From Halobacillus aidingensis (GTDB lineage Bacteria > Bacillota > Bacilli > Bacillales > Halobacillaceae): a stretch of DNA of 64,000 nucleotides. Below the pieces are notes generated by a model. The model searched no databases and was not told the DNA's origin. It saw nothing but the letters and a program-made list of their open reading frames with translations. The translations under genes and the position numbers were made by a program. Location of the stretch: the NCBI RefSeq assembly GCF_900104185.1, contig NZ_FNIZ01000016.1, positions 1 to 64,000 on the forward strand. Reading direction: 5' to 3'. Positions 17,065-26,726 of the stretch are shown here, piece by piece; positions within the stretch are counted from its first letter, which is position 1; each line of letters starts with the position of its first letter.

Positions 17065-17719
17065 TTAGGAGTTCGAGCATTTTTTGTGCGGTTGACAGGC
17101 TGGACTGTGGGTTTTGTCCGGTGACGAAGGGATCGTCGCTGACGACGTGATCAGAGTAGGCCTCACCAGGATCAAACTCTGCCCCCGCATCCTTCAACCG
17201 ATCTTCGAGCATAAAAGGAACGATGGAATCGAGTCCGGTATCTTTTTCTTCTTCATTCGTAAAGCCGGTGATTTTCTTACCTTCTACGAGGGGGCGGCCA
17301 TTATGGTCTTCTACTCCTACAAAACCAGCAGGCCCATGACATACAGCACCTATGACTTTTCCTTCTGTTAAAAAGTGTCGGAGTAATTCTTCCAGTTCAT
17401 CATTTTCCGGGAAGTCGACCATCGTTCCGTGTCCTCCGCAAAGAAAAATCCCTGCAAATTCTGTTGGGTCTACTTCGGCTAGGGGTACCGTTTTATTTAT
17501 TGGTTCCATGACCCCGTCCCAAACCTTTGGCAGTCTATTGCTATAGCTGTTCGGGTCTATGGGAGGACGACCTCCTTCGGGACTTGCTGCTATGACTTCA
17601 TAACCTGCTTCCTGGAATTCGGTTGCAGGCTCGACAAATTCTTGAAGCCACAATCCTGTTTCATGTTTTCCGTCCAATTGGTCCGCATTCGTCACAATCA
17701 TTAATATCTTTTGATCCAT
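17054..17719 (-). CDS. DJ-1/PfpI family protein (Hsp31-like, class I amidotransferase fold)
   Basis: This 221-residue protein has the DJ-1/PfpI fold. The nucleophile elbow is VIGAVCHGPAGF, with the catalytic cysteine followed by histidine. GIFLCGGHGTMVDFP supplies the conserved glycine/histidine loop. The length and inserted N-terminal region are like Hsp31-type members, which have been assigned chaperone, glyoxalase or deglycase roles. AAGGAGG lies 9 nt before the ATG at 17719, and a TTG nine bases further upstream is less likely. It is a monocistronic unit. Confidence 0.87.
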   Translation of the reverse strand: MDQKILMIVTNADQLDGKHETGLWLQEFVEPATEFQEAGYEVIAASPEGGRPPIDPNSYSNRLPKVWDGVMEPINKTVPLAEVDPTEFAGIFLCGGHGTMVDFPENDELEELLRHFLTEGKVIGAVCHGPAGFVGVEDHNGRPLVEGKKITGFTNEEEKDTGLDSIVPFMLEDRLKDAGAEFDPGEAYSDHVVSDDPFVTGQNPQSSLSTAQKMLELLKNR

Positions 17720-17767
17720 GATCAGCAACCTCCTTGTACATATCCCTCCTATTATTTACAAATGAAG

Positions 17768-18589
17768 TCATTTCAATCCCAATACTTTCTTCATCCAAAC
17801 CTGCTGCAATTGAGTTTCGAACCCTTCTTGCTTCAATGCTTCATAGGCTGGGCTTATTTCAGGTATATTGAAAGCAGTGATGATGGCATTCGGACAACTT
17901 GAACGAAGGGTTTTCAGACATTGCCTCCCCTTGTTTTCAGACTGTAGCTGAAATAATGTGATCCGCCCCTTATCATTCCGAGTGAAGACCAAGCCCCCGA
18001 AGGTTGCTTCACCATCCGTGACTTTGAAAAATTCCCCCTTTTCGATGGAGAAAGGTTGATTCTGCCACGGGTATCCCCCTTTGGACATTTGCTCCTTCCA
18101 TTCACGTTCATCCATGGATTCTAAACGGTTCAGGCGTTCTCCTCTGTTGCCTCCAGGTGTGGATCTCATAATATGTAAATGATCCACGATCTGATATCCA
18201 TACGCTTCGTATAAAGCAATAGCGGATTGGTTTTCTGATAGCGCTTCTAATGTAGCTACAGAGGCGTTTTCTTTTTCATACATAGATAAAGAGGAGTGAA
18301 CCAGCAAGCGCCCCACTCCTCTTTTACGATACGAAGGGTGTACAGCTGTCCCTCCGTTGTATGCCGTTTTTATTCCGTCGATTTCTTGGATGCCATTCAA
18401 AACGATCCCTACAGGCTTTTCCCTATCGTACACGATAAATGAATAAGCCGGAGACAATCGTTTAGAGCTCATCATTTTTAAAAATCCATCCAACTCCATT
18501 TGAATTTGGACCGAGTAATCTTGAAACCCCTCATTCCATGATGTAAGAGCATCTTCAAACGAACAATTCTTCATAGAGATGATTTCCAT
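17768..18589 (-). CDS. GNAT-family N-acetyltransferase
   Basis: This 273-residue protein has a GNAT domain in its N-terminal two-thirds: TAVHPSYRKRGVGRLLVHSS is the acetyl-CoA-binding motif, and ENQSAIALYEAYGYQIVDHL is the family's C-terminal element. An additional C-terminal domain (about 170-270) is of the type seen in two-domain acetyltransferases. AGGAGGGGAA precedes the ATG. It is 59 bp downstream of the acyltransferase gene on the same strand. The substrate is unknown. Confidence 0.85.
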   Translation of the reverse strand: MEIISMKNCSFEDALTSWNEGFQDYSVQIQMELDGFLKMMSSKRLSPAYSFIVYDREKPVGIVLNGIQEIDGIKTAYNGGTAVHPSYRKRGVGRLLVHSSLSMYEKENASVATLEALSENQSAIALYEAYGYQIVDHLHIMRSTPGGNRGERLNRLESMDEREWKEQMSKGGYPWQNQPFSIEKGEFFKVTDGEATFGGLVFTRNDKGRITLFQLQSENKGRQCLKTLRSSCPNAIITAFNIPEISPAYEALKQEGFETQLQQVWMKKVLGLK

Positions 18590-18648
18590 AAGGCTTCCCC
18601 TCCTATTATTTCTACTTAAACATTCTCTATAGAGGAGAGAATCCCTTC

Positions 18649-19665
18649 TTAAGACTGAAAGGAAGAATCTTTATGATTGACCCGGTGCCACCATTTTTTC
18701 AAGAGCTGTATGCGCCCCTCTATAAATGGCTGCGTCAACGTGCGGATGATTCCGCTCGATAACACATACACAATCGCCGCAGCTACGATAGCAAGACCTA
18801 AGACATCAAACACGTGGTCGACTTTGAACCAATCGGCCTGGCGGAAAAACTGGATGAAGAACCCATGCAGCAAGTAAACATATAATGTCCTTCCACCAAG
18901 GTATGTTAACCGGTATTGGGTATTCGGAACCCATGCAAAAACACTAATAGTCATAACGGCTGCAAGCACATAAACACCTAGACGGAACACGCCTCCCATT
19001 TCAGGGCTCCCAAGCACCTCATACGATTTAGATCCGAGCAGCCAGCCTGAGCTGAATTCTGGAAATAGAGCGATGACGGAGGCAACGATCGCCATCACGA
19101 CAAGGCTTGCTTCTTTCACCCGACGTGTTCTCCATTTGTGTACATGTTCTTTCGTCAACCAATAACCCACAAGGAAAAATGGGAAGAAAACGAACGTCCG
19201 GGACAAACTGAAATGATGCCCGATGTCACTGAAGTACCCGACGAGCACCCCGATTTGCACGGCTATGGCCACTCCAAGGAATGGAGGAATCTTTTTGAAC
19301 CAATAAAGCAGGATATGCCAGCAGAACAAACTGAACAGAAACCATAGAGACCAGTGTGGATAGAAGATCCCGCTTAAGGTCGCTCCTTTTCCGATGAAGA
19401 AATAGTATCCCGTATAAACGAGTTGAAAAATGAGATAAGGCAAGATCAATTTTTTAGCTAATTGTAAGATGTAGTCTTTTTCCCCTGATCCTTTCGCAAA
19501 GAACCCAGCAAGAAAGATGAATGCAGGCATGTGGAACGTATAAATCCAAGTATATAATGTGTACATCGGCCTTGATCCGTCTGTAAACGGCTGAATGATG
19601 TGACCAAAGACGACGAGAAAAATCAGTACGAGCTTGGCATTATCAAAAAAGGCATCACGTTTCAT
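18649..19665 (-). CDS. Membrane acyltransferase, acyltransferase-3 family
   Basis: This 338-residue polytopic protein belongs to the acyltransferase-3 (OatA/NodX-like) family, which moves acyl groups, often acetyl, onto cell-surface polymers. The conserved FDNAKLVLIFLVVFGHI at the N-terminus carries the family histidine, and YTFHMPAFIFLAGFFAKGS follows as usual. About ten membrane helices are predicted. No extracytoplasmic SGNH domain is fused. The acceptor is unknown. It is probably co-transcribed with the downstream GNAT gene. Confidence 0.83.
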   Translation of the reverse strand: MKRDAFFDNAKLVLIFLVVFGHIIQPFTDGSRPMYTLYTWIYTFHMPAFIFLAGFFAKGSGEKDYILQLAKKLILPYLIFQLVYTGYYFFIGKGATLSGIFYPHWSLWFLFSLFCWHILLYWFKKIPPFLGVAIAVQIGVLVGYFSDIGHHFSLSRTFVFFPFFLVGYWLTKEHVHKWRTRRVKEASLVVMAIVASVIALFPEFSSGWLLGSKSYEVLGSPEMGGVFRLGVYVLAAVMTISVFAWVPNTQYRLTYLGGRTLYVYLLHGFFIQFFRQADWFKVDHVFDVLGLAIVAAAIVYVLSSGIIRTLTQPFIEGRIQLLKKWWHRVNHKDSSFQS

Positions 19666-19800
19666 GTTGTCTCACCCTTCATTATCGATTAAACCTCTAC
19701 CTCATGTTTACCACATTCCTGTGCTTTTTAAGGCACTTTTATTCATTTTTAAACCATATGTAAACCAATTGTTATCTTTTGTTATGAATTGTTATGGCTG

Positions 19801-19828
19801 AAAAAGAGACACCCTCTACGGATGCCTC
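19801..19828 (-). terminator. Terminator of the first M29 aminopeptidase gene
   Basis: GAGGCATCC and GGGTGTCTC pair over 9 bp with two G-U pairs (minus strand), followed by TTTTT. It sits 8 bp past the stop codon. Confidence 0.7.
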
Positions 19829-19835
19829 ACTACAA

Positions 19836-21077
19836 TCATTTAAAGTCGATGGCCCATGAACCTTTACGGAAGATCGCTTCAAATTCCCCTTCTTTTGTTT
19901 CACCGTCAATGTCCAACTCCTTGGAACCCATCATAAAATCTTCATGAATCAAGCTGTCATTGACCCCATGGGACTCCATCTGTTCTTTATTAAAGGAAGA
20001 TCCCCCACGGATATTGGTCGGGTAAGCTTTTCCTAAAGCCAGATGACAGGAAGCATTTTCATCATAAAGCGTGTTGTAAAAAATGTGCCCTGACTTAGAA
20101 ATTGGAGATTCATTCGGAACAAGAGCAACCTCTCCAAGACGTTTGGCTCCATCATCACTTTCAAGCAGATGTTTTAAAGTCTCTTCTCCAGATTCAGCTT
20201 GATAGTCAACGACTTTTCCATTTTCAAACGTCAGTGTGAAGTTTTCAATCAGGTTCCCTCCATAATTGAGAGGTTTCGTACTTGTGACTTTTCCTTGGAC
20301 CCCTGTTTTGTGAGGCATTGTGAACACTTCTTCGGTCGGAATGTTCGGATTGAATTCCGTCCCTTTCTCTGAAGTCGTTGAACCACCATGCCAAATGTGG
20401 TTCTGGACGAGTTCGATCGACAACTCTGTGCCTGGTGCCTTATAGTGAAGCTTTTTGTATTGTTTCTGATTCAAGTATTCTCGAGCCTGCCGAAGCTTTT
20501 CGTTATGATCTTCCCATGCTTTGATCGGATCTTCCTGATCGATGCGAGTGATATGGAAAATTTGTTCCCATAATTTATCCTGCGCTTCTTCAGGCGAATG
20601 ATCTGGAAATACTTTTTGAGCCCATGCTTCCTGCGGGTAGGCAATGATCGACCATGTGGTTTTATCGTTCATAATATAGTCTCTATACTTCGTGAGAGCT
20701 TCTCCACTTGCTTTATTCGCCTTCGCAATCCGCTCCGAATCGATGCCCTTGAATAAATCAGGATTCGGGCCATAAATGGATAAAAGCGCATACCCATCCT
20801 TGACCATCTCTTCCAGGCCTTCTGCTTTCCACTTAGGGAAATTCTCAAGCACTTCCATAGGAGCGTTCTTCATTTTCATAAAACTGAGAACTTCATCATT
20901 CCATTCCAAGTGGACATTCTTCGCTCCTCTGCCATAAGCTTTAGCTGAGATGGTGCGGACGAGCTCAGCCGCTTCAATGGGAGCATTGATGATTAATCCT
21001 TGTCCTCTTTGGAGATTCACACCTTTTTTTAAAGCAAGATCTGCATACTTTTCTAATTGTTTCTGATGTTTACTCAA
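19836..21077 (-). CDS. M29-family metallo-aminopeptidase (AmpS/PepS-like), copy 1
   Basis: This 413-residue cytosolic aminopeptidase releases N-terminal residues from peptides. The M29 metal-site motifs are visible: PTEEVFTMPH, ALVPNESPIS, YDENASCHLALGKAY and IHEDFMMGS. The start is TTG, with GGAGGG 7 nt upstream. A second copy at 60390-61637 aligns over the whole length. It lies 74 bp downstream of phr on the same strand, and no terminator is seen between them. Confidence 0.9.
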   Translation of the reverse strand: MSKHQKQLEKYADLALKKGVNLQRGQGLIINAPIEAAELVRTISAKAYGRGAKNVHLEWNDEVLSFMKMKNAPMEVLENFPKWKAEGLEEMVKDGYALLSIYGPNPDLFKGIDSERIAKANKASGEALTKYRDYIMNDKTTWSIIAYPQEAWAQKVFPDHSPEEAQDKLWEQIFHITRIDQEDPIKAWEDHNEKLRQAREYLNQKQYKKLHYKAPGTELSIELVQNHIWHGGSTTSEKGTEFNPNIPTEEVFTMPHKTGVQGKVTSTKPLNYGGNLIENFTLTFENGKVVDYQAESGEETLKHLLESDDGAKRLGEVALVPNESPISKSGHIFYNTLYDENASCHLALGKAYPTNIRGGSSFNKEQMESHGVNDSLIHEDFMMGSKELDIDGETKEGEFEAIFRKGSWAIDFK

Positions 21078-21151
21078 TGTCTAACCCTCCAACTTCTTCA
21101 TTATCTGTCTATTATTTCATATCCTGGTCTTGTTTCCTAGAACGAACGTCT

Positions 21152-22576
21152 TCATGATTTATCTTTGAACATTTCAATTGCTCGTTCTCTCATCGTTTTA
21201 TGGTCGACGATCGGTTCTGGATAGTCTTCTCCGATGATACATCCCGCTTCCTGCTGCTCTTCTTCTGTCATTTTAGATGGTTCATGTATGTGTTTCTTTT
21301 TCACGTTTTCAAGTTCAGGAAGCCATTCTTTTATAAAACGACCATGGGGGTCGAAACGCTCGGACTGCCGCGTCGGGTTGAAAACCCGGAAGTACGGGAC
21401 AGGATCGGTGCCCGTAGAGGCAGCCCATTGCCATCCCCCAATATTTGAAGCGGGATCATAATCCACGAGCCGTTCTGAAAAGTATCGTTCCCCTTCCCGC
21501 CAATCCATAAGCAGGTCTTTCGTTAAAAATGAAGCGACCGCCATGCGCAGGCGATTATGCATCCATCCTGTTTCGTTCAATTGACGCATGGCTGCATCGA
21601 TAAGCGGAAATCCTGTCTGACCCTCTTTCCATTTTTCAAGCAATTCATCATCATTGTTCCACGGAATCCCTCTGTATTTTTCCACCATTTCTGTAGAATT
21701 AGCATCAGGAAGGTAATGGTAAATCATGTTGTAAAAATCCCGCCAGGCAAGCTCCGAGATGTACGTATCCACCCCGGAGGTGTTTTTCCTAAAATCGACT
21801 TCCTCTTCAATTTTGTGATAGATGGTTCTGATGGATATCGCCCCTGTACGTAGAAAACGAGACATTAGACTCGTCCCATCGATGGCAGGAAAATCTCTTC
21901 GCTCATCATAGTCGTAAATGTCCTCATCCAGAAAATGTTCCAGTTGTTTTAACGCATCTTTTTCTCCGACGCGTTCATACGCGTCACCTGTTTTTTTGAT
22001 CAAATCATCATATGCTTGCTGGCCATTAGAAAATGCCTCCCGCTCATCAATGGCTACAAGTGATAATTTATCGAGGTCCACCCTTTGAATGGCCGGCTTC
22101 TGAAGCTGCTTCCATTTTTTAAGATAAGGGGAAAAAACTTTGTAGAACCCTCCATCGTTTTTCTTCACTTCATCGGCCCCGTGAAGATGATGATCGATGT
22201 AAGAATAGACTTCCACTTCATGATCACTTAAGTATTCGGTCATCGATTCATCGCGCTCTTTTCCAAATCCGACTTCATCTCTATTGAAATAAACCATCTC
22301 CACATTCAAATCGTCGATAAGATGTCGGAACGCTTCTTCCGTCTCTCCATGAATGAAATGGATAGGAGCCTTCAATTCCTCTGCCCTGTCTACGTGACTC
22401 TTTAAAGTTTGGAAAAAATAATCATGTCTCGATGTAAATGATTCATTCAATGATGGATGGATATGAAAAAACAGCACGATTTGATCGTCGTCTTTTGTAT
22501 GTTCCAACGCTTTGGCTAAAGCGGTGTGGTCATTCAACCTTAAATCTCTCCTAAACCATACAGCTCTCCTTGTCAT
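21152..22576 (-). CDS. phr: Deoxyribodipyrimidine photolyase
   Basis: This 474-residue enzyme repairs cyclobutane pyrimidine dimers with light energy. The N-terminal Rossmann-like domain begins RRAVWFRRDLRLNDHTAL. The C-terminal FAD domain contains ELAWRDFY, GWMHNRLRM and DYDPASNIGGWQW, followed by PYFRVFNPTRQ, all class I photolyase signatures including the FAD-binding and substrate residues. AAGGAGGGGG precedes the ATG. Three DnaA-box-like sequences lie just upstream (22615-22658). Confidence 0.93.
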   Translation of the reverse strand: MTRRAVWFRRDLRLNDHTALAKALEHTKDDDQIVLFFHIHPSLNESFTSRHDYFFQTLKSHVDRAEELKAPIHFIHGETEEAFRHLIDDLNVEMVYFNRDEVGFGKERDESMTEYLSDHEVEVYSYIDHHLHGADEVKKNDGGFYKVFSPYLKKWKQLQKPAIQRVDLDKLSLVAIDEREAFSNGQQAYDDLIKKTGDAYERVGEKDALKQLEHFLDEDIYDYDERRDFPAIDGTSLMSRFLRTGAISIRTIYHKIEEEVDFRKNTSGVDTYISELAWRDFYNMIYHYLPDANSTEMVEKYRGIPWNNDDELLEKWKEGQTGFPLIDAAMRQLNETGWMHNRLRMAVASFLTKDLLMDWREGERYFSERLVDYDPASNIGGWQWAASTGTDPVPYFRVFNPTRQSERFDPHGRFIKEWLPELENVKKKHIHEPSKMTEEEQQEAGCIIGEDYPEPIVDHKTMRERAIEMFKDKS

Positions 22577-22614
22577 CCTTCCCCCTCCTTCATTCCTTAC
22601 CCTTCCTTTTTACT

Positions 22615-22658
22615 TGTGGATATAAACTACCGATAACCACTTATCCACATGTGGACAA
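22615..22658. promoter_or_regulatory. Cluster of DnaA-box-like sequences upstream of phr
   Basis: A perfect DnaA box, TTATCCACA, lies at 22641-22649. TGTGGATAT (22615-22623) and TGTGGACAA (22649/22650-22658) are one-mismatch boxes on the other strand. All lie within 44 bp of the phr promoter region, with no other gene present. Confidence 0.5.
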
Positions 22659-22724
22659 TTTCCCGTGAAGTCTTATGCTCTTTTATCAGCGAAAGGCATC
22701 CTTAAATCGGATTCCCCTTCGCTC

Positions 22725-22756
22725 AAAAAAGAGCTGACCAGCATCCTGGTCAGCTC
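22725..22756 (-). terminator. Intrinsic terminator of the riboflavin operon
   Basis: GAGCTGACCAG (22731-22741) and CTGGTCAGCTC (22746-22756) form an 11-bp stem with a 4-nt loop. On the minus strand TTTTTT follows. It is 8 bp past the ribH stop. Confidence 0.93.
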
Positions 22757-22763
22757 CTCCTCT

Positions 22764-23231
22764 TTATTCGAAGTTTTTGAGTAGGGTTGCCATTTCGATG
22801 GCTGCAGTAGCTGCTTCCCAGCCCTTGTTCCCTGCCTTCGTACCCGCGCGCTCAATCGCTTGCTCGATGGTGTCTGTCGTGATGACTCCGAAGATGACCG
22901 GAATGCCACTTTGCTGTGAGGCCTGCGATACACCTTTGGCCGCTTCATTACATACATAATCGAAGTGTGGGGTAGAGCCGCGAATCACCGCTCCAAGTGT
23001 AACGACAGCATCGTATTTTCCTGAGTTCGCCATTTTGCTCGCCACCAGTGGGATTTCGAAAGCTCCTGGTACATAAGCAACTTCAACGTCATTCAATTCA
23101 ATACCATGACGCTTGAAAGCATCAACTGCCCCTTCATATAACTTTCCTGTAATGAAATCGTTGAAACGACCTACAACGATCCCTACTTTTAATCCTGTGC
23201 CTACGAGATTACCTTCTAGCGTTTTTACCAT
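22764..23231 (-). CDS. ribH: 6,7-dimethyl-8-ribityllumazine synthase
   Basis: This 155-residue enzyme condenses 5-amino-6-ribitylaminouracil with 3,4-dihydroxy-2-butanone 4-phosphate. Signatures seen are [38 protein letters not shown] (with the catalytic histidine) and [12 protein letters not shown]. The length is normal for capsid-forming lumazine synthases. It is the last gene of ribD-ribE-ribBA-ribH, 16 bp after ribBA. Confidence 0.96.
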   Translation of the reverse strand: MVKTLEGNLVGTGLKVGIVVGRFNDFITGKLYEGAVDAFKRHGIELNDVEVAYVPGAFEIPLVASKMANSGKYDAVVTLGAVIRGSTPHFDYVCNEAAKGVSQASQQSGIPVIFGVITTDTIEQAIERAGTKAGNKGWEAATAAIEMATLLKNFE

Positions 23232-23247
23232 GTTTTCTTCATCCCTT

Positions 23248-24441
23248 CTAGTAGTGAAATAAGTGTCCCATTTTCGATTGCTTTGTTTTTAAATATCTTT
23301 CATTTTCCTCTCTGGATTCCATTTGGATTGGAACGCGATCCACGACTTCCAATCCAAAACCTCCAAGGCCGGAGATCTTTTTCGGATTGTTTGTGAGAAG
23401 CCGAAGCTTTGTAATTCCGAGATCTTTGAGGATTTGTGCTCCTACTCCGTAATCTCTTAAGTCAGGACCGAAGCCCAGCTTTTCATTCGCTTCTACCGTA
23501 TCTAAACCTTCTTCCTGAAGTTTGTATGCTTGAAGTTTGTTCATGAGTCCGATGCCACGACCTTCCTGTCTCATATACAAAAGGACGCCGCTTCCGTTCT
23601 CAGAGATCTGTCTCAGCGCATTGTGAAGCTGCGGACCACAGTCACAGCGGTAAGAACCGAACACATCTCCTGTCAAACATTCAGAGTGGACACGGACAAG
23701 CATCGGTTCATCCGGGTTGATTTCCCCTTTGACCAGCGCGATATGATCTTTGAAATCAATATCGTTGGAAAAACCGATCGCACGGAAATCACCGTATTCG
23801 GTGGGCATTTTCACTTCCACTTCGCGTTTAACATGGTTCTCTTTTTTATGACGGTATTGGATAAGGTCTGCAATCGTGATCATTGGAAGATCAAACTCAT
23901 CCGCCATTTTTCTAAGGTCAGGTACACGCGCCATCGTTCCATCGTCTTTGATGATTTCACAAATGACACCAGCCGGACGTGCTCCAGCAAGTTGAGCAAG
24001 ATCTACAGACGCTTCTGTATGCCCCGCTCGACGCAGGACGCCGCCTTCTTTCGCAATTAAAGGAAAGATATGTCCAGGTTTCTGAAAGTCCGCTGCTGTC
24101 GTTTCCGGATTCAACATTTCCTTAATCGTCAATGCCCTTTCGTCTGCAGAGATCCCCGTCGTTGTATCCTTGTGATCGATACTTACGGTAAAGGCCGTCT
24201 GATTGGGATCCGAATTGTTATCGACCATAGGTACAAGTTCTAAGTCCTGTGCAAGGTCGTTCGTAATGGGAGCGCAGACAAGCCCTCGACCATGCTTGAT
24301 CATGAAATTGATCATTTCAGCGGAAGCATACTCAGCAATCCCTATTAGATCACCTTCATTCTCACGATCCTCGTCATCACATACAATGACGAGTTTCCCC
24401 TGTTTTAAATCTTCAATCGCTTTTTCAACTGAATCAAACAT
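23248..24441 (-). CDS. ribBA: Bifunctional DHBP synthase / GTP cyclohydrolase II
   Basis: This 397-residue fusion provides both riboflavin precursors. The N-terminal half (about 1-200) is 3,4-dihydroxy-2-butanone 4-phosphate synthase, with the acidic motif [14 protein letters not shown] and [11 protein letters not shown]. The C-terminal half is GTP cyclohydrolase II, with the zinc cysteines in [19 protein letters not shown] and [11 protein letters not shown]. Two adjacent ATG codons occur, and GAGGG is better spaced for the second, at 24441. It acts in the cytosol. Confidence 0.95.
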   Translation of the reverse strand: MFDSVEKAIEDLKQGKLVIVCDDEDRENEGDLIGIAEYASAEMINFMIKHGRGLVCAPITNDLAQDLELVPMVDNNSDPNQTAFTVSIDHKDTTTGISADERALTIKEMLNPETTAADFQKPGHIFPLIAKEGGVLRRAGHTEASVDLAQLAGARPAGVICEIIKDDGTMARVPDLRKMADEFDLPMITIADLIQYRHKKENHVKREVEVKMPTEYGDFRAIGFSNDIDFKDHIALVKGEINPDEPMLVRVHSECLTGDVFGSYRCDCGPQLHNALRQISENGSGVLLYMRQEGRGIGLMNKLQAYKLQEEGLDTVEANEKLGFGPDLRDYGVGAQILKDLGITKLRLLTNNPKKISGLGGFGLEVVDRVPIQMESREENERYLKTKQSKMGHLFHY

Positions 24442-24453
24442 CATTTCACCCTC

Positions 24454-25104
24454 TTATGCAAAGCCGTTGTCGGAAAGAAACTGTTTGGACAGTCTCGACT
24501 TCGGCTCTTCTTTATTTTGTCCGCTCAAAAAATGAGCTACATATTTCCCGATCATGTCGCACTCAATATTGACACTGTCTCCAGGTCCTTTTGCGCCGAG
24601 CACCGTGTGCTCCATCGTATGAGGAATAAGTGAAATCGTCACTCTGGAGTCATCGACACCAAACACAGTCAGGGAAGTGCCGTCCACAGCGATGGAACCT
24701 TTATAAACGAAATATTGGATAAGTTCTTCAGGTAGCTCAATTTCATAATAAACGGCATTGGATTCAGGCTTTTTTGAAACGATTTTACCGGTTCCATCAA
24801 TATGCCCGGATACTAAATGGCCACCAAAACGCCCGCCTGCAGCCATCGCCCGTTCTAAGTTCACCGGGTCCCCCTGCTGTAGTTCATGAATGTTCGTAGC
24901 TCTGTAAGTTTCTGGCATGACGTCAAAAGAGACCGTCTCTCCCGTAAAGTTTGTTACAGTCAGACACACGCCATTAACGGAAATACTGTCGCCTAATTTG
25001 ACGTCTGTTAAAATTTCTTTAGCTGAAAGGTTCACTTCGAGTGCTTCTGTTTTATTTTTTACTGACTTTAATGTTCCTATTTCTTCAACAATCCCAGTAA
25101 ACAT
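24454..25104 (-). CDS. ribE: Riboflavin synthase, alpha subunit
   Basis: This 216-residue enzyme dismutates two 6,7-dimethyl-8-ribityllumazine molecules to riboflavin. It consists of two similar barrel repeats, each with the family start (MFTGIVEEIG at residue 1, HLVSGHIDGTGKI near residue 97). SVNGVCLTV and SIAVDGTSLTV are the paired conserved strands. The start overlaps the ribD stop as TAATG, so translation is coupled. AAAGGAG lies 8 nt upstream. Confidence 0.95.
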   Translation of the reverse strand: MFTGIVEEIGTLKSVKNKTEALEVNLSAKEILTDVKLGDSISVNGVCLTVTNFTGETVSFDVMPETYRATNIHELQQGDPVNLERAMAAGGRFGGHLVSGHIDGTGKIVSKKPESNAVYYEIELPEELIQYFVYKGSIAVDGTSLTVFGVDDSRVTISLIPHTMEHTVLGAKGPGDSVNIECDMIGKYVAHFLSGQNKEEPKSRLSKQFLSDNGFA

Positions 25105-26210
25105 TAAGATTCTCCTTTTTTAACGGAAACAATTTTAATGTCATCCCCTATTTTTTCAATCGAGACGATTTCAAAGGAGCTTACATTCTTTAGCTGTTGT
25201 ATTCCTTTTCCGCCCACTGGCGTCAAGGCTTCTTTTCCACCGATTAACTTAGGTGCCATATACGTCACGGTTTCATCGACTTTCCCCGCGCGTACGAACG
25301 CATCAGCAATCGTCGCTCCTCCTTCAACTAGCAAAGAAGTGACTTTTTGTTCTCCTAAATAACGGAGAACTTCTTCTATGGAAACTTGTTCACCATGAAG
25401 CGGGATGATGGTGACATGTTGATAGTTTTCAAAGGTATCCATAGCTTCTTTCTTCACATGATCCCCTACGAAGATCCATGTTGGTGCCGAGTCGTCCTGG
25501 ATCAATTGAGAGGAAGGCGGCATTCTGAGATGGGTATCAAGCACGACCCTTATCGGGTGGCGGCCTTCCCCCTCTATTCGAGTCGTCAATTTAGGGTTAT
25601 CCATCAGCACCGTGTTGATTCCGACTAAGATCGCATCTGAGCGGTGTCTATAGTGGTGACCATCCAGGCGTGCTTCTTCACCTGTAATCCACTGACTCTC
25701 ACCTGTAGAGGTTGCAATCTTCCCATCAAGGCTCATAGCCGTCTTCAAACGGACATAGGGCTCTTTCTTTTGAATGAAATGAAAAAAAGGAGTATTGAGC
25801 TCATCGGCTTCTTTTTTCAACACCTCTGTCTTCACCTCAAGACCATGCTCTCTCATCATTCGAATTCCTCTGCCGGATACTTTAGGATTGGGGTCATTGG
25901 ATGCAACTACCACTCTTTTTATTCCAGCTTCGATGACAGCTTCTGCACATGGGGGGGTCTGCCCATGGTGACTGCACGGTTCAAGCGTGACATAAATCTC
26001 TGCACCTTTAGCCTTCTCTCCTGCCATACGAAGGGCATGGACTTCGGCATGAGGTTCGCCTGCCTTGATGTGAACGCCTACTCCTACGATCTGATTATGC
26101 TTAACAACAATGGCAGCGACGGAAGGATTCGGACTTGTCTGCCCAACCGTTTCCCGCGCCATGTCTATCGCAATTCTCATGTATCTTTGATCTCGATCCA
26201 AGACCTTCAC
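25104..26210 (-). CDS. ribD: Bifunctional deaminase/reductase for riboflavin synthesis
   Basis: This is the first gene of the operon. The N-terminal deaminase carries HAEVHAL and PCSHHGQTPPC (zinc site). The C-terminal reductase carries KTAMSLDGKIAT and LLVEGGATIADAF. The frame stays open back to 26360, but the regulated terminator lies there, so translation must start after it. The likely start is GTG at 26210 (GGA 7 nt upstream). ATG at 26180 (MRIAIDMARETVG) is the alternative closest to the N-terminus of B. subtilis RibD. It is controlled by the FMN riboswitch. Confidence 0.93.
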   Translation of the reverse strand: MKVLDRDQRYMRIAIDMARETVGQTSPNPSVAAIVVKHNQIVGVGVHIKAGEPHAEVHALRMAGEKAKGAEIYVTLEPCSHHGQTPPCAEAVIEAGIKRVVVASNDPNPKVSGRGIRMMREHGLEVKTEVLKKEADELNTPFFHFIQKKEPYVRLKTAMSLDGKIATSTGESQWITGEEARLDGHHYRHRSDAILVGINTVLMDNPKLTTRIEGEGRHPIRVVLDTHLRMPPSSQLIQDDSAPTWIFVGDHVKKEAMDTFENYQHVTIIPLHGEQVSIEEVLRYLGEQKVTSLLVEGGATIADAFVRAGKVDETVTYMAPKLIGGKEALTPVGGKGIQQLKNVSSFEIVSIEKIGDDIKIVSVKKGES

Positions 26211-26233
26211 CACCGTTTCCGTATGCTTAAGAA

Positions 26234-26273
26234 AAAATAAAAAAACCCTGAAGAAGACAGACTTCTCCAGGGT
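26234..26273 (-). terminator. Riboswitch-controlled terminator before ribD
   Basis: On the minus strand ACCCTGGAGAAG pairs with CTTCTTCAGGGT (one G-U pair) and is followed by TTTTTTTA. It lies between the FMN aptamer and ribD, where premature termination in the presence of FMN is expected. Confidence 0.88.
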
Positions 26274-26342
26274 CGTTGAACGTAAATCGCATACACTTAA
26301 AAAAGGGTACACGTAATGCTCTAATTTTTGTACCTTTACGTT

Positions 26343-26496
26343 TCTACAACCTTCTCCCATCCAGACTTTAACTGTCGGCTTTGGAGTTTCACCAAATCAG
26401 GGAGAACCGTGCCTAACACTGATTCTCCGTCGCGGGCTAGGAGCAACATGCTCATTACCGCCGGCTGGGACTTTCACCCGACCCCGAAGGTTTTCA
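26343..26496 (-). ncRNA. FMN riboswitch (RFN element)
   Basis: Reading the minus strand, the element begins with ACCTTCGGGGTCGGGTGAAA and contains CCAGCCGGCGGTAATGAG, AGCCCGCGA, GGATTTGGTGAAACTCC-like sequence (seen as GATTTGGTGAAACTCC), GCCGACAGTTAAAGTC and closes with GGATGGGAGAAGGT. These are the invariant blocks of the RFN aptamer. It senses FMN and controls the rib operon through the terminator just downstream. Confidence 0.96.
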
Positions 26497-26521
26497 ATAT
26501 ACGATTATCTCTTACATCCTA

Positions 26522-26550
26522 AATATATAGGAAATGACGGGAAAGTGCAA
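26522..26550 (-). promoter_or_regulatory. Sigma-A promoter of the rib operon
   Basis: On the minus strand TTGCAC (26545-26550), a 17-nt spacer and TATATT (26522-26527) precede the FMN aptamer at the right distance. Confidence 0.7.
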
Positions 26551-26726
26551 TTCTAAGAACTCGTATCCTTTTCATTTTTCAACCCGATCCCTATTGTAAA
26601 AAATGATAAAATCGGATAAGATAGATTACATTAGGAAAACGTTTGCACAAAACTGTGCACAAACTCATATACAGCAATATTTTTGAGATAGCTTGTAATG
26701 GAATCAAGTTTTTATTTTTATACAAG

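Noticed and set aside
22673-22957. 94-codon frame opposite in phase to ribH
   Set aside because: It is a shadow of ribH that runs through the operon terminator.
26213-26360. N-terminal extension of RibD up to 26360
   Set aside because: It would run through the FMN riboswitch terminator, and the added residues are unlike RibD. The start must be after the terminator.
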